A DNA stretch of 64,000 bases from Desulfomicrobium baculatum DSM 4028 (GTDB taxonomy: Bacteria > Desulfobacterota > Desulfovibrionia > Desulfovibrionales > Desulfomicrobiaceae). The notes beneath the pieces are model-generated. The model ran no database searches, was not told the origin of the DNA, and saw nothing but the letters and a program-made list of their open reading frames with translations. The translations under genes were made by a program, and so were the position numbers. The stretch is from assembly GCF_000023225.1 (NCBI RefSeq), contig NC_013173.1, positions 436,501 through 500,500 of the forward strand, in the 5' to 3' direction. The number at the start of each line of letters is the position of its first letter. The first letter of the stretch is position 1. Shown in pieces: positions 24,351 through 33,837 of this stretch.

Positions 24351-25925
24351 TTAATCGAAAAGGGCGCTGGCGAATTCCTGGCCCGAGAAGGGGCGCAGGT
24401 CTTCCATTTTTTCGCCCAGACCCACAAAGCTGATGGGGATCTTGAATTCCAGGGCGATGGCCACGATGATTCCGCCTTTGGCTGTCCCGTCGAGTTTGGT
24501 CAGCACGATCTCGTCCACGGGCGATGCCTGGGAAAAGAGTTTGACCTGGGACAGGGCGTTCTGGCCGGTGGTCGAATCCAGCACCAGGATGGTCCGGTGC
24601 GGGGCGCCTTCGAGCTTCTTGCCCAGGACCCTGTTAATTTTTTTCAGCTCTTCCATAAGATTGTGCTTGGTCTGCAGGCGTCCGGCCGTGTCCACGAAGA
24701 CCAGATCATAGCCCTCCTTCATGGCGTACTCCACGGCCTCGAAGGCCACCGCCGCCGGATCGCTGCCATGCGCCTTGGCGTAGAACCCGGCTCCGACCCG
24801 CTTGGACCAGACCTGCAACTGCTCGATGGCCGCCGCGCGGAACGTGTCTCCGGCCGCGACCAGGACCTTGCGGCCCTGCATCTGGGCGCGGTGGGCCAGC
24901 TTGGCGATGGTGGTGGTCTTGCCGGCGCCGTTGACGCCGATCATGAGCACCACTTCCGGGGGCTGGGACACTTTGGGAGTCTTGGGTTCGATGAAGACCG
25001 AAGCCAGCTCTTCCTTCATGAGGGTCTTGAAGGTTGCCGCGTCTCTTTCTCCGGCCTGACGCAGCTTGGGCCTCAGGCGTTTGGAAAGCTCCTGGGTGGC
25101 ATTAACGCCCACGTCGGCCATGAGCAGGATTTCTTCCAATTCTTCCCAGAACGCGTCGTCGTAGTTGCCGGTCATGGCCAGGAGCTGGTCGATGCGCATG
25201 GTAAGCTGTTCACGGGTCTTGCCAAGCCCGGCTGAGAGCTTCAGGAAGAGCCTGTTGCGCTCGTCTTCCTCGTCTTCGAGTTCAAGAGCCAGCGCCATGC
25301 GGTATTGCAGCTCGGAGCGGAATTCATCGACATGGTCGTATTCCATGTCCAGGAGCCATTTGTCGAAACGGCGGATGAAGTCCTGCGCTTCCTCGGCCGG
25401 CACGTCGAGCTGGGCAAAGAGAAATCTGAGCCTCTCCCACAACACGTCGCCCCGTCTGCTCACTCCGTCCAGGATGTGGACCATCCAGGTCGAGAGTCTG
25501 GGCTCCGCTTCGCCCAGGGCCTGCTGCAGTGATTTCTGCCACGGGGCGGGTTCATCCTTGGCGACCGGTTTTTCCTGGAAAAGCATTTCGGCAGGAGGCG
25601 GTGATTGCGGCGCTTTCTGCGGCGTCTCTTCTGCCAGGGGCTGCGTTTCTTCGGTTTTACCGCCCAGTCCGAACAGCCTGCGCCATCCGCCTTCCTTGCG
25701 CGTTTCAGCCTCCTCGGCGGGCGCATCTGCCGCTGCGCGGGGCTCGGCCACAGCCTTTGACTCGGGCGGTGCGGGAGCAGGAATTTTTTCCTGGTTTTTC
25801 GGGGCTGCTTCGGCAGCTCTTTCGTCGATGTCAGGTGTATGTGCCGGCGTTTGTTGCGGCAACGTCGCGTCCTGAGGTTCGCCGTCCGCTCCCCAGAGTT
25901 TTTTTATGCGTGAGAAAAAGCCCAT
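24351..25925 (-). CDS. ftsY: Signal recognition particle receptor FtsY
   Basis: 524 residues from ATG 25925 (MGFFSRIKKLWG); AAAGGA lies upstream. The N-terminal about 210 residues are an acidic, Pro/Ala/Glu-rich A domain. The NG GTPase domain follows: GVNGAGKTTTIAKLAH (G1), DTFRAAAIEQL, VFVDTAGRLQTKHNLMEEL (G3) and VLTKLDGTAKGG (G4). FtsY receives SRP-bound ribosomes at the membrane for co-translational insertion. It is downstream of the Smr gene on the same strand, with 34 bp between. Confidence 0.95.
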   Translation of the reverse strand: MGFFSRIKKLWGADGEPQDATLPQQTPAHTPDIDERAAEAAPKNQEKIPAPAPPESKAVAEPRAAADAPAEEAETRKEGGWRRLFGLGGKTEETQPLAEETPQKAPQSPPPAEMLFQEKPVAKDEPAPWQKSLQQALGEAEPRLSTWMVHILDGVSRRGDVLWERLRFLFAQLDVPAEEAQDFIRRFDKWLLDMEYDHVDEFRSELQYRMALALELEDEEDERNRLFLKLSAGLGKTREQLTMRIDQLLAMTGNYDDAFWEELEEILLMADVGVNATQELSKRLRPKLRQAGERDAATFKTLMKEELASVFIEPKTPKVSQPPEVVLMIGVNGAGKTTTIAKLAHRAQMQGRKVLVAAGDTFRAAAIEQLQVWSKRVGAGFYAKAHGSDPAAVAFEAVEYAMKEGYDLVFVDTAGRLQTKHNLMEELKKINRVLGKKLEGAPHRTILVLDSTTGQNALSQVKLFSQASPVDEIVLTKLDGTAKGGIIVAIALEFKIPISFVGLGEKMEDLRPFSGQEFASALFD

Positions 25926-25959
25926 TTTCTGGTCCTTTGGTGGAGATGTTCGAAAAAAA

Positions 25960-26658
25960 TCAGCCGTCAAGGTCGGTAAAGATATTTTCCCAGACGATCT
26001 TGCCCTGGTCCTTGCGCACCTGGCGCAGCAGCAGGTAGACCGCCCCGCTTCCGCCGTGCCTGGGCAGGGCGGTGGTGAAGGCCAGGACGATGCGCTTCAG
26101 CGGAGCCTGGGTCAGCCAGTTGGTCAGCTCCTGCCGCAGCACCCCCTGGCCAAGAGGGGAGTTGCGCCCCCGCCCCGGGATGAGCAGCACGCAGCGCTTG
26201 CCTTCCATGTAGCTGCGCCGCAAAAAGTCAATCACCGCGATCTTGGCCTGGTCCGTATTCATGCCATGCAGGTCGAGATGCCCCTGCACGCTGAATTCCC
26301 CGCTTTTGAGCTTGCGAAAGATCTTGGCATCCAGTCCGCGGATTTGGCCGGTGATGAATTCGTGGGTGTACTCCATTTCGAATTCGATATTTTCTTCCAG
26401 CAGCCGGGCAAAAGACGGCGGCGGCACCGGAACGACTTCCTTGGGCCTGGGCGCTCCGGCGATGTCGCGGCCGCCCTTGGTCAAAGGCTCCACGTCGGAG
26501 AAGGCATGCAAAAACAGCTCTGCCTCGGACTCGTGTTCCCGCTCGGTGGCGCCACGGTCCGCAGCTGCGGACGGCGCGGTTTTTCCGCGGCGGGCCTTTT
26601 TTTTCAGCCGGGATCGCAGAGACGGGTCTTTGTCAAGTGATTTGAATGGATTATGCAT
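25960..26658 (-). CDS. Smr-domain protein
   Basis: 232 residues. The N-terminal 100 are basic and low-complexity. A C-terminal Smr domain has the HLDLHGMNTDQA and LLIPGRGRNSPLGQGVLR motifs, with LAFTTALPRHGGSGAVYLLLR at the end. Smr domains bind or nick DNA or RNA (as in MutS2). This stand-alone form has no fixed role. It is upstream of ftsY on the same strand and divergent from the regulator at 26835. Confidence 0.88.
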   Translation of the reverse strand: MHNPFKSLDKDPSLRSRLKKKARRGKTAPSAAADRGATEREHESEAELFLHAFSDVEPLTKGGRDIAGAPRPKEVVPVPPPSFARLLEENIEFEMEYTHEFITGQIRGLDAKIFRKLKSGEFSVQGHLDLHGMNTDQAKIAVIDFLRRSYMEGKRCVLLIPGRGRNSPLGQGVLRQELTNWLTQAPLKRIVLAFTTALPRHGGSGAVYLLLRQVRKDQGKIVWENIFTDLDG

Positions 26659-26834
26659 GCATGACTTCCGCAGTGGTCAGGGCTCAATACACAATAATGT
26701 GGGCAAGGGCAAAATCTTAAGCCAGGCCCTCCCGCCCGGTTTGTGGACAAGGAGCCCGCTCGTCTGCTACCCGGAAACCTTGTCAAATCCAGGCGCTTCT
26801 TCATTCACATCTGCCGGAATCAGAGAAAGCACGC

Positions 26835-27815
26835 ATGAGTACACCCCCTCAGGAAAAAGATCGGTTTCGATTCCTGGTCGTCGAACCGGATGAGGATCTC
26901 GCACGGGAAATGATGATCGTGCTTGAGCGGCTTGATGTGCAAGTCGACCATGTGCGCGGACACCTGAGGGCCTTGGCCCTGAGCGAGGACACCGAGTACA
27001 ATTGCCTGCTGGTGGCATCCCGCGGCATCGACATCTCGGGACTGGAGCTGTGCGCCCTGGTGCGTGCCCGGGAGGCCCGGCGCTCTCTGCCTCCCGTCTA
27101 CATCATCCTGGTTGGTCCCGAAGAGGACCTGGTCACTGTTTTCACCAGCTCCGACGACATCGACGACTATATGCTCGGGACGTGGATGGATCTGGAGCTT
27201 GAGTGGAAGATCAAGCGCGGCCTGCGATCAATGTCGTTGCGCCGCGAGTTCGGGGCCTCCCGGCTCGTGGACGCGGAGACCGGCCTTTTGACCCCGGAAG
27301 GGTTGCGCACCTTCCTGCACGAGGAGGTCAACCGCATCGGCCGCCGTGAGGGCTGGCTTTCCATGAGCATCCTTTCCGTGCCCGGCCTTGGCGGCCTGCG
27401 AGTCAGCTACGGGGAAGCCTGGCTGGAATGGTTCAAGGGCGGGATATGGTCTTCGCTCAGGAGGCAGCTGCGCAATTATGACCGTCTGGCATCCATGAAC
27501 AACGGTTTTCTATGCCTCATTTCTCCCGACCTCAATGAGGAGGGAACGCGTTTTTTGCTGGCGCGTCTGGCCTCGGTCATCAGCGAGTATCAATTTCAGG
27601 AAAATACGGAACCATCCACTCATGTCTCGCTTGCGGCGCGGTATCTGTGCGTGCGTGTGCGCGGGGACTACAGGCAGTTCGGACGAACCGGAGATGTGCT
27701 GTGGGGCTGGCTGTGCGAGAAAATGACGGAGCCCATGCCCCTTGGAATCATGGGCTATACCGGTACCGTGGACCTCAATCTTCAGGTCGCGCAGACTCTT
27801 TTTCCGAAGGATTGA
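26835..27815 (+). CDS. Receiver-like protein with degenerate GGDEF-like domain
   Basis: 326 residues. The N-terminal 130 resemble a receiver (FLVVEPDEDLAREMM), but the usual phospho-Asp position reads LLVASRG, so phosphorylation looks lost. The second half begins with the DAETGLLTPEGLRTFL signature of diguanylate cyclase domains. At the GGDEF position it reads SMNNGFLCL, so it should be inactive for c-di-GMP synthesis. It may be a protein-protein or c-di-GMP-related scaffold (inference). It is followed 3 bp later by the convergent HDOD gene. Confidence 0.7.
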   Translation: MSTPPQEKDRFRFLVVEPDEDLAREMMIVLERLDVQVDHVRGHLRALALSEDTEYNCLLVASRGIDISGLELCALVRAREARRSLPPVYIILVGPEEDLVTVFTSSDDIDDYMLGTWMDLELEWKIKRGLRSMSLRREFGASRLVDAETGLLTPEGLRTFLHEEVNRIGRREGWLSMSILSVPGLGGLRVSYGEAWLEWFKGGIWSSLRRQLRNYDRLASMNNGFLCLISPDLNEEGTRFLLARLASVISEYQFQENTEPSTHVSLAARYLCVRVRGDYRQFGRTGDVLWGWLCEKMTEPMPLGIMGYTGTVDLNLQVAQTLFPKD

Positions 27816-27818
27816 TCG

Positions 27819-28670
27819 TCAATCGAAGGCTTGGCTGACAAGCATCTCCACTTTCAGCGCCACTTCCTCGATCACTGGCTGGAAGTCGTTCTCCAGGAGA
27901 AAGACGGGGAGCGTCAGGCGTTTGAGCTCAGCTGAAAACATGGGATTGAAGTGATAGCCTGTATCCGTGGCCAGGTAGTCCGCCAGCTTGAGGAGCATGA
28001 TGGCCGGCGGCGGGGAGTCGTCGGAAATGGCGCGGTGGTGGGCGTATACCGCAAGCTGGACATTTTTCGGGAATTTCCACAATTTAAGGGCCTTGGCGCT
28101 TAAGATCGGGTGGCTGACGCCGAAAAGCTCGTCCTCGATCTCAAGAGGCGAATTTCCGCCCGCTTCCCAAAGCCTGGTCATGGTCGTGAATTCTCCCGGC
28201 AGCAGCGAGGCCATGACCACATAGCCGATATCGTGGAGCAGGCCGGCCAGGTAGGTGCTGTCCTGTTCCTCCGGGGTCATGGGGAAGAGATGCGGGTAGA
28301 ACTGTGCGAGTTTCTTGCACAGGAGCGCCGTGCTCAGGCTGTGAGTCCAGAATTTGCGCACAGAGAACGAGGGCGGGAAGGCGTTCTGGCGCACCGAGTC
28401 CGAGAGGGTCAAATAGTAGACGATTCCCTTGACCTCGTTTAAGCCCAGCCGGACCAGCGCCTTTTGTGGGCTGTTGATTTCTTCCAACCCCCGGTACAGG
28501 GGCGAGTTGGAGATGGCCATGATCCGGGCGCACAGCACAGGCTCCGCGCTCATGGCTTCGACAATTTCCTGCAGTCGGGTATTTTGGGCGTTCAGGAGCT
28601 GCCAAAGCCTTAAGACCATGGGTTTTAAAGGGGGCAGATCGCGGTCGCTGAGTTTGTCCAGGTTGATCAT
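27819..28670 (-). CDS. HDOD-domain regulatory protein
   Basis: 283 residues with the HDOD layout: an N-terminal LPPLKPMVLRLWQLL and AEPVLCARIMAISNSPLYRG, then LAGLLHDIGYVVMASLL and ISDDSPPPAIMLLKLADYLA. HDOD proteins are HD-fold relatives without the full metal site, used in chemotaxis and signalling. It is an isolated gene between the degenerate receiver gene and the beta-CASP hydrolase. Its partner is not identified. Confidence 0.85.
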   Translation of the reverse strand: MINLDKLSDRDLPPLKPMVLRLWQLLNAQNTRLQEIVEAMSAEPVLCARIMAISNSPLYRGLEEINSPQKALVRLGLNEVKGIVYYLTLSDSVRQNAFPPSFSVRKFWTHSLSTALLCKKLAQFYPHLFPMTPEEQDSTYLAGLLHDIGYVVMASLLPGEFTTMTRLWEAGGNSPLEIEDELFGVSHPILSAKALKLWKFPKNVQLAVYAHHRAISDDSPPPAIMLLKLADYLATDTGYHFNPMFSAELKRLTLPVFLLENDFQPVIEEVALKVEMLVSQAFD

Positions 28671-28819
28671 GATTTGGTCTTTGTGTGGAAAAGGGTTGTT
28701 TCACGGCCATGGGCCTTGATGCGTTCTTATCCGTGAGGGGCTAGCACAACCGGATGGAGCAGGGCAATGGGCTGATATTTTGGCTTGTGTTTATCTATCT
28801 GAAATACAGGGAGAAATTT

Positions 28820-30463
28820 ATGAAGATAACTTTTCTTGGCGCGGCGCGCACCGTGACCGGTTCATGCTATGTGCTCGAATGCGAGCAGACCCGTTTCGCC
28901 ATTGATTGCGGCATGCATCAAGGCAACAGGGACATTGATGGACGCAACTGGGACGAGAACGGCATGTATCGTCCCGAATCCCTGGATTTCATCCTGCTGA
29001 CGCACGCGCATATCGACCACTCCGGCCTGCTCCCGCGCCTGGTGTCCCAGGGCTTCAAGGGTCCGGTCTACACCACGGCTCCGACCAAGGATCTGCTTGG
29101 GATCATGCTCGAGGACAGCGCCCGCATCCAGGAGACCGAAGCGCAGTGGCGCAGCACCAAGAAGCAGCGGGTCGGCGCTCCGCCTGTGGAGCCCCTCTAC
29201 ACGGTGGAGGATGCCCAGAAGGCGCTGACGCAGCTCAAGACTCAGGAATACAATCAGGTCTTTGAACCGAAACCGGGCGTGCGGGTGATTTTCAACAACG
29301 CCGGGCATATTTTGGGTTCGGCGTTCATCGAGCTGTGGGTCAAGGAAGGGGACGAAGAGACCAAGCTGGTTTTTTCCGGGGATCTCGGGCGCCCCAATCA
29401 GCTGCTGGTTCCCAACCCCCAGACCGTGGAAACGGCCGATTTTCTTTTTCTGGAGTCAACCTACGGTTCGCGCAACCACAAGAATGAGACCCAGAGCCGA
29501 CAGGAACTGGCCGAGGCCATCGCCTACAGCTACAAGCGCGGAGAAAAGGTCATCATCCCGGCATTTGCCGTGGAGCGCACCCAGGAGCTGCTCTACACAC
29601 TCCATCTCCTGCTTCAGGAAGGGCTGCTGCCGGCGGACATGCCCGTTTATTTGGACAGTCCGCTGGCCATCAAGGCTACGGAAATCTTCAGGCGCCATTG
29701 GGACTATTATGACCAGCAGACCAAGGAATTGGTCAAGAACGGCCAGAATCCCCTGGATTTGCCCAACCTGCGCTTTACGCTGACCCCCGACGAGTCGCGG
29801 GCCATCAACGTGTCCCAGGAGTCGGCCATCGTCATCGCGGGCAGCGGCATGGCCAATGCGGGGCGCATAAAGCACCATCTGCGGCACAATATCTGGAAAA
29901 CCGGCGCATCCATTGTCTTTGTCGGCTTCCAGGCCGAAGGAACCCCTGGCCGCCGCATTGTCGACGGGGCCAAGAGCATCCGGATTCTGGGCGAGGAACT
30001 GTCGGTCAAGGCCAAGGTATTCACCATCGGCGGCTTTTCGGGCCACGCCGGTCAGACCCAGATTCTGGACTGGCTGTCCCATTTGCGCAATCCCGAGATG
30101 CAGGTCTATCTGATTCATGGCGAGCATTCGGGGCAAAAGGTCCTGGCCGATCTGATCCGGGAGAAGTTTAAACTGACCGTGCACATACCGGACTATCTGG
30201 ATGAATGCCTGCTCGAAAAGGGCGGCCGTTTCGAGCTGACCGCCCGGCCGACGCTGGCCGCGCCGCGCATCGACTGGGACTACCTGCTGGAGGAGACCTC
30301 TGGAAAGCTGGTCCAGGTGCGGGAGCGGGTCGATTACCTGCAGCGCATGGGCCAGACCAATCAGGTCGAGATCCGCGGCAGCCTGCTGGCCATCAACTCG
30401 CGTTTGAGCTCCATCATGTCGGAGCTGATGTTTGAACAAAAGCAAAAGCCCAAGCAGGACTAG
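28820..30463 (+). CDS. Metallo-beta-lactamase/beta-CASP family RNA-processing hydrolase
   Basis: 547 residues from ATG 28820 (GGGAG upstream). Metal motif LLTHAHIDHSGLLPRL, then NNAGHILGSAFIEL, VFSGDLGRPNQLL and LESTYGSRNH. The C-terminal beta-CASP part has VIIPAFAVERTQELLYTL and IVIAGSGMANAGRIKHHLR, with GGFSGHAGQTQILDWL. The type resembles CPSF-73-like or archaeal aCPSF nucleases, which act on RNA. Similar genes in bacteria are often of unknown function. The stop is 2 bp before rsmD, so it probably heads the rsmD-coaD-miaA operon. Confidence 0.88.
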   Translation: MKITFLGAARTVTGSCYVLECEQTRFAIDCGMHQGNRDIDGRNWDENGMYRPESLDFILLTHAHIDHSGLLPRLVSQGFKGPVYTTAPTKDLLGIMLEDSARIQETEAQWRSTKKQRVGAPPVEPLYTVEDAQKALTQLKTQEYNQVFEPKPGVRVIFNNAGHILGSAFIELWVKEGDEETKLVFSGDLGRPNQLLVPNPQTVETADFLFLESTYGSRNHKNETQSRQELAEAIAYSYKRGEKVIIPAFAVERTQELLYTLHLLLQEGLLPADMPVYLDSPLAIKATEIFRRHWDYYDQQTKELVKNGQNPLDLPNLRFTLTPDESRAINVSQESAIVIAGSGMANAGRIKHHLRHNIWKTGASIVFVGFQAEGTPGRRIVDGAKSIRILGEELSVKAKVFTIGGFSGHAGQTQILDWLSHLRNPEMQVYLIHGEHSGQKVLADLIREKFKLTVHIPDYLDECLLEKGGRFELTARPTLAAPRIDWDYLLEETSGKLVQVRERVDYLQRMGQTNQVEIRGSLLAINSRLSSIMSELMFEQKQKPKQD

Positions 30464-30465
30464 GC

Positions 30466-31026
30466 GTGCGCATCATCGCCGGGGAGTACAGGGGCAGACA
30501 GATCCGCACCACCGAGGGGCCGGGCTACCGGCCCGCCACGGGCAAGGTGCGGGAGTCCCTGTTCTCCATGCTTGAGTCCCTCGGCGTGGATTGGGGGGAG
30601 ACCCGGGTGGCGGACATCTTCGCGGGCAGCGGCTCTCTGGGCATCGAGGCCCTCAGCCGGGGAGCCCGGGACGCCGTCTTTGTGGAGAAGGCCGCCCAGG
30701 CGGCAACCCTGATCCGTTCCAATCTGGAGGCTCTCGGCGTTGAGCGGCCACGCTGCAGCGTGGCCAAGACAGACGCCCTGCGCTGGCTCGGCACCAGCGG
30801 CTGCGGACCGTTCGAGCTGGTCTTTATCGATCCGCCCTATGGAAAGGACCTGCTGCTTCCGACCCTGGGGCTGCTGCTGGAACGCGGAGCGCTCGCGCCG
30901 GACGGCATTGTGTGCGCCGAAGTGGAAGCGGGGCTCAGGTTCGAGAACCCCCCGAGGCAGGACCTCTTTCTTCTTCGAGACAAACTTTACGGGCAAACGA
31001 GGATTTGCGTATGGCGCAGAAACTAG
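30466..31026 (+). CDS. rsmD: 16S rRNA (guanine966-N2)-methyltransferase RsmD
   Basis: 186 residues from a GTG start 2 bp after the previous stop. Motifs are RIIAGEYRGRQI, RPATGKVRESLFSML, FAGSGSLGIEALSRGA (SAM site), and FIDPPYGK (catalytic DPPY). It methylates G966 of 16S rRNA. It overlaps coaD by 16 bases, and pairing rsmD with coaD is common in bacteria. Confidence 0.95.
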   Translation: MRIIAGEYRGRQIRTTEGPGYRPATGKVRESLFSMLESLGVDWGETRVADIFAGSGSLGIEALSRGARDAVFVEKAAQAATLIRSNLEALGVERPRCSVAKTDALRWLGTSGCGPFELVFIDPPYGKDLLLPTLGLLLERGALAPDGIVCAEVEAGLRFENPPRQDLFLLRDKLYGQTRICVWRRN

Positions 31027-31553
31027 AGCGGGTGGCGGTCTATCCGGGCACCTTCGACCCTTTCACCAATGGGCATCTGAGTCTGGTGCGGCGGGGGCTG
31101 GAAGTCTTCGACAGGGTCATCGTGGCCGTGGCCAAGGATTCGGGCAAGAACCCTCTTTTCAACCTTGACGAGCGGGTGGAGATGATCCGCGAGGTTTTTC
31201 GCGGACAACTGCGTGTCGAGGTGGAGGGTTTTTCCGGACTTCTGGTCGAGTACGTGCCGAGCAAGGGGGCCAACACGATCCTGCGCGGCCTCCGGGCGGT
31301 CTCGGATTTCGAATACGAATTTCAGATGGCCCTCATGAATCGCAAACTCAAGCCCAGCATCCACACAGTCTTCATGATGACGGATTACCGCTGGCTCTAC
31401 ATCAGTTCGACCATCATCAAGGATGTGGCCAGACTCGGCGGAGTGGTCGAAGGGCTGGTGCCCGAAAGTATCCTGGCCCGCGTGGTCGCGCGCATGGATG
31501 AACAGCGGAGCGCCAAGGCCCTGTCCGCTTCCGGAGAGCCGCAGCAAACATGA
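31011..31553 (+). CDS. coaD: Pantetheine-phosphate adenylyltransferase CoaD
   Basis: 180 residues from ATG 31011; an upstream in-frame start lies inside rsmD and was rejected. The PPAT nucleotidyltransferase motif YPGTFDPFTNGH is present, as is YISSTIIKDVARLGG near the C-terminus. It makes dephospho-CoA from phosphopantetheine and ATP, the fourth step of CoA biosynthesis. The stop overlaps the miaA start (ATGA). Confidence 0.97.
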   Translation: MAQKLERVAVYPGTFDPFTNGHLSLVRRGLEVFDRVIVAVAKDSGKNPLFNLDERVEMIREVFRGQLRVEVEGFSGLLVEYVPSKGANTILRGLRAVSDFEYEFQMALMNRKLKPSIHTVFMMTDYRWLYISSTIIKDVARLGGVVEGLVPESILARVVARMDEQRSAKALSASGEPQQT

Positions 31554-32479
31554 CGGACATCTCGCTTCTTTGTCTGGTCGGAGCCACGGGCACGGGCAAG
31601 ACCGCGGCGGCGCTGGCTCTGGCCCAGGCGCTTCGCGGCGGAGTGGTCAATTTCGATTCCCGTCAGGTCTATGCCGGACTCGGGGTGGTCACGGCCCAGC
31701 CCACGGCAGAGGAGCGGGCCGTCTGTCCGCACGCCCTGTACGGATACCTGCCCATAAACACCCCTGTCCGGGCCGGGGCCTTTGCCGGCGAAATCATGGA
31801 TCAGGCCGGAACCTATCAAACTCAGGGGCTGACACCCATCCTTGTCGGCGGGACCGGCCTTTATCTGAAAAGTCTTGTCGATGGACTGGCTCCCATTCCC
31901 GACATTGATCCGCAGATCCGGGAGGACGTGGTCCGCGAGTGCCGTGATCAGGGTTCGCAGGTTCTGCACGGCCGTTTGCAGCTCATCGATCCGGACTATG
32001 CCGCCAAAATCCATCCCAACGACCCCCAGCGCATCTGCCGCGCCCTGGAAGTGTTCACCGCCACGGGCCAGACCCTGACCTGGTGGCACGGCCGGACTTG
32101 CCGTCCCGCGGGCCTGCGGGTGCTCAAGATCGGGCTTTCCGCCGACCTGGCCTCGCTGACGCCGCGTCTGGCGCGGCGTATCGATCTGATGCTTGAGGCC
32201 GGAGCCCAGGACGAAGTGCGGCTGGCCTATGCAGGCTGTCCGGACCGCTTCGCGCCGGGGTTTTCCGGCATCGGCTGTCCGGAGCTTCTGGCCGTCATGC
32301 TCGACGGAGTGAGCCTTGACCAGGCCCGCCGTGACTGGCTGCGCAGCACCCGGGCCTACGCCAAGCGCCAGCTGACCTGGTTCAATAAGGATAGCGAGAT
32401 TTTCTGGCACCATCCCGAAGACGTGGATGGTATCGTAACCCGGGCCAGGCAGTTCCTGGAGTCGGCTTCCGCCGGTTGA
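31550..32479 (+). CDS. miaA: tRNA dimethylallyltransferase MiaA
   Basis: 309 residues. P-loop GATGTGKTAAALALA, the substrate motif NFDSRQVYAGLGVVTAQPT and VGGTGLYLKSLVDG are typical of MiaA. The C-terminal part has RSTRAYAKRQLTWFNKD. It adds the dimethylallyl group to A37 of tRNAs reading U-starting codons. The start overlaps coaD as ATGA. Confidence 0.96.
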   Translation: MTDISLLCLVGATGTGKTAAALALAQALRGGVVNFDSRQVYAGLGVVTAQPTAEERAVCPHALYGYLPINTPVRAGAFAGEIMDQAGTYQTQGLTPILVGGTGLYLKSLVDGLAPIPDIDPQIREDVVRECRDQGSQVLHGRLQLIDPDYAAKIHPNDPQRICRALEVFTATGQTLTWWHGRTCRPAGLRVLKIGLSADLASLTPRLARRIDLMLEAGAQDEVRLAYAGCPDRFAPGFSGIGCPELLAVMLDGVSLDQARRDWLRSTRAYAKRQLTWFNKDSEIFWHHPEDVDGIVTRARQFLESASAG

Positions 32480-32546
32480 ACCTGTTTGTGTCCAGGTTGC
32501 GGCCCGGCGGGGCTCGCGGTAGAATTTTTGTTAGAAGGAGAGACCA

Positions 32547-33419
32547 ATGCTCAGATGCGTGTTGTGTTTGATGCTGGCGCTGTGCGGCGCTTTTACGGCC
32601 GCTGCGGACCAGCAGGTGCGCGTGCCCGTGGAGAGCGCCGAAGGCCAGGCTTCGTTCGTGGACCGGGCGTTCGATGCGGCTTTGACGCAGGAGATTGAGG
32701 CCGTTCTTGGGACGCAGCTCGCGCAGTCGCGGATGGAGACGCTTATGGGGATTCTGTCCAAGGAGCGCGATTCACTTATTCTGGGCTACAGCGAGGTCCA
32801 GGCCGCCGGCGACGCCGTCAATGCCACGGAAGCCTACCGCACGCTGACGGTACGTATTCACGGACCCGGCCTCAAAACCCGGCTGCAGGGCCTTGGGGTC
32901 ATGTTCACGGCTCGGGACCAGTGGCCGTACGTGTTGCAGCTGTCCGGCGTGGAACCTTCGCGCACCAAGCGCCTTGGAGCGTTGCAGGAATTGTCCGGCC
33001 TGAGGCCGACCGTGACCCAGGCCCCGGACGTGCCGGTCCTTGCGCTGTCCCAGCTGGGAGCCTGGACCGGGGTGCTGACTCTTGGCGAATGGAGATCCAC
33101 CCACACGGCCAAGACCCTGGACGAGGTCTGGCTCGCGGTGTGGAAAGACTATTTTTCCCGCTCCGGGCTTAACGTGCGGGGCGAGTCGGGTCTGCTGGTT
33201 CGTGTTTCGGGCTGGCTGTCCAGCATGGGACCCATGGAATTCGACCGGCTTATGGATTCCTGGAGCGAGGAAGTCCAGCGCAAGACGCTGATTGGCGTTG
33301 AGATGGACGGGTCCGGCATGGTCGGTGTCTGGCGGGTTCAGACCCGCTCCAGGGATGCATTGGCCAGACGCCTCGGGGACGCTGCCAAGACTCAGGGGCT
33401 GACCGTGGAGGTCCGTTAG
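32547..33419 (+). CDS. Secreted protein of unknown function
   Basis: 290 residues with a signal peptide (MLRCVLCLMLALCGAFTAAA). Mature protein: alpha/beta with no clear motif. It is predicted periplasmic. An early VPVESAEGQASFVDRAFDAAL and a C-terminal VGVWRVQTRSRDALARRL are visible. It may belong to a DUF2066-like group (weak resemblance only). A good AGAAGGAGAG Shine-Dalgarno is present. It is downstream of miaA and ends at a terminator. Confidence 0.7.
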   Translation: MLRCVLCLMLALCGAFTAAADQQVRVPVESAEGQASFVDRAFDAALTQEIEAVLGTQLAQSRMETLMGILSKERDSLILGYSEVQAAGDAVNATEAYRTLTVRIHGPGLKTRLQGLGVMFTARDQWPYVLQLSGVEPSRTKRLGALQELSGLRPTVTQAPDVPVLALSQLGAWTGVLTLGEWRSTHTAKTLDEVWLAVWKDYFSRSGLNVRGESGLLVRVSGWLSSMGPMEFDRLMDSWSEEVQRKTLIGVEMDGSGMVGVWRVQTRSRDALARRLGDAAKTQGLTVEVR

Positions 33420-33422
33420 CGC

Positions 33423-33459
33423 CCACAAAAAATCCCGGTCGGGCCGGGATTTTTTGTGG
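33423..33459. terminator. Bidirectional terminator between secreted-protein gene and tatA
   Basis: ATCCCGG / CCGGGAT with a 5-nt loop, flanked by A6 on one side and T6 on the other. The stem can extend to CCACAAAAA / TTTTTGTGG. It serves the plus gene and the convergent tatA. Confidence 0.92.
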
Positions 33460-33473
33460 AAAAACAGGGGAGC

Positions 33474-33671
33474 TTATTCTTTTTTGTCGGATGCGTCCTT
33501 GGACTCGGACTTGGGTGTGACGTCGATTTCTTCAGGCTCGCCAGTGGCTTTCTTGAAGTTTTTTATGGCCCGGCCCATTCCTGAACCGATTTCAGGCAAC
33601 TTGTTGGCCCCGAAAATGACCAGGACGATGACCAGTATTATTAGAAGCTCAGGGATACCAATGCCAAACAT
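33474..33671 (-). CDS. tatA: Twin-arginine translocase subunit TatA
   Basis: 65 residues: N-terminal span [20 protein letters not shown], hinge, then the amphipathic helix [22 protein letters not shown] and an acidic tail. It matches the TatA/E family that forms the pore of the Tat export system. Its ATG follows GAGGAGG. No tatB or tatC lies nearby. TatE cannot be excluded, but length and motifs favour TatA. Confidence 0.93.
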   Translation of the reverse strand: MFGIGIPELLIILVIVLVIFGANKLPEIGSGMGRAIKNFKKATGEPEEIDVTPKSESKDASDKKE

Positions 33672-33837
33672 GTATGCCTCCTCGGAAATGATTGCGCCTC
33701 ATATACACATAGCGCTTCGGGCAGGTCAACTCTTCCTTGTGGAAGAAAAACCTTGGTTTCCGAAGGGATGGAATGTATTTGTCAAATAGCCGTCTCCTGA
33801 TTTTTCGTGCTGCGGCCTGCCGTTTTGCGGAGTTTTC

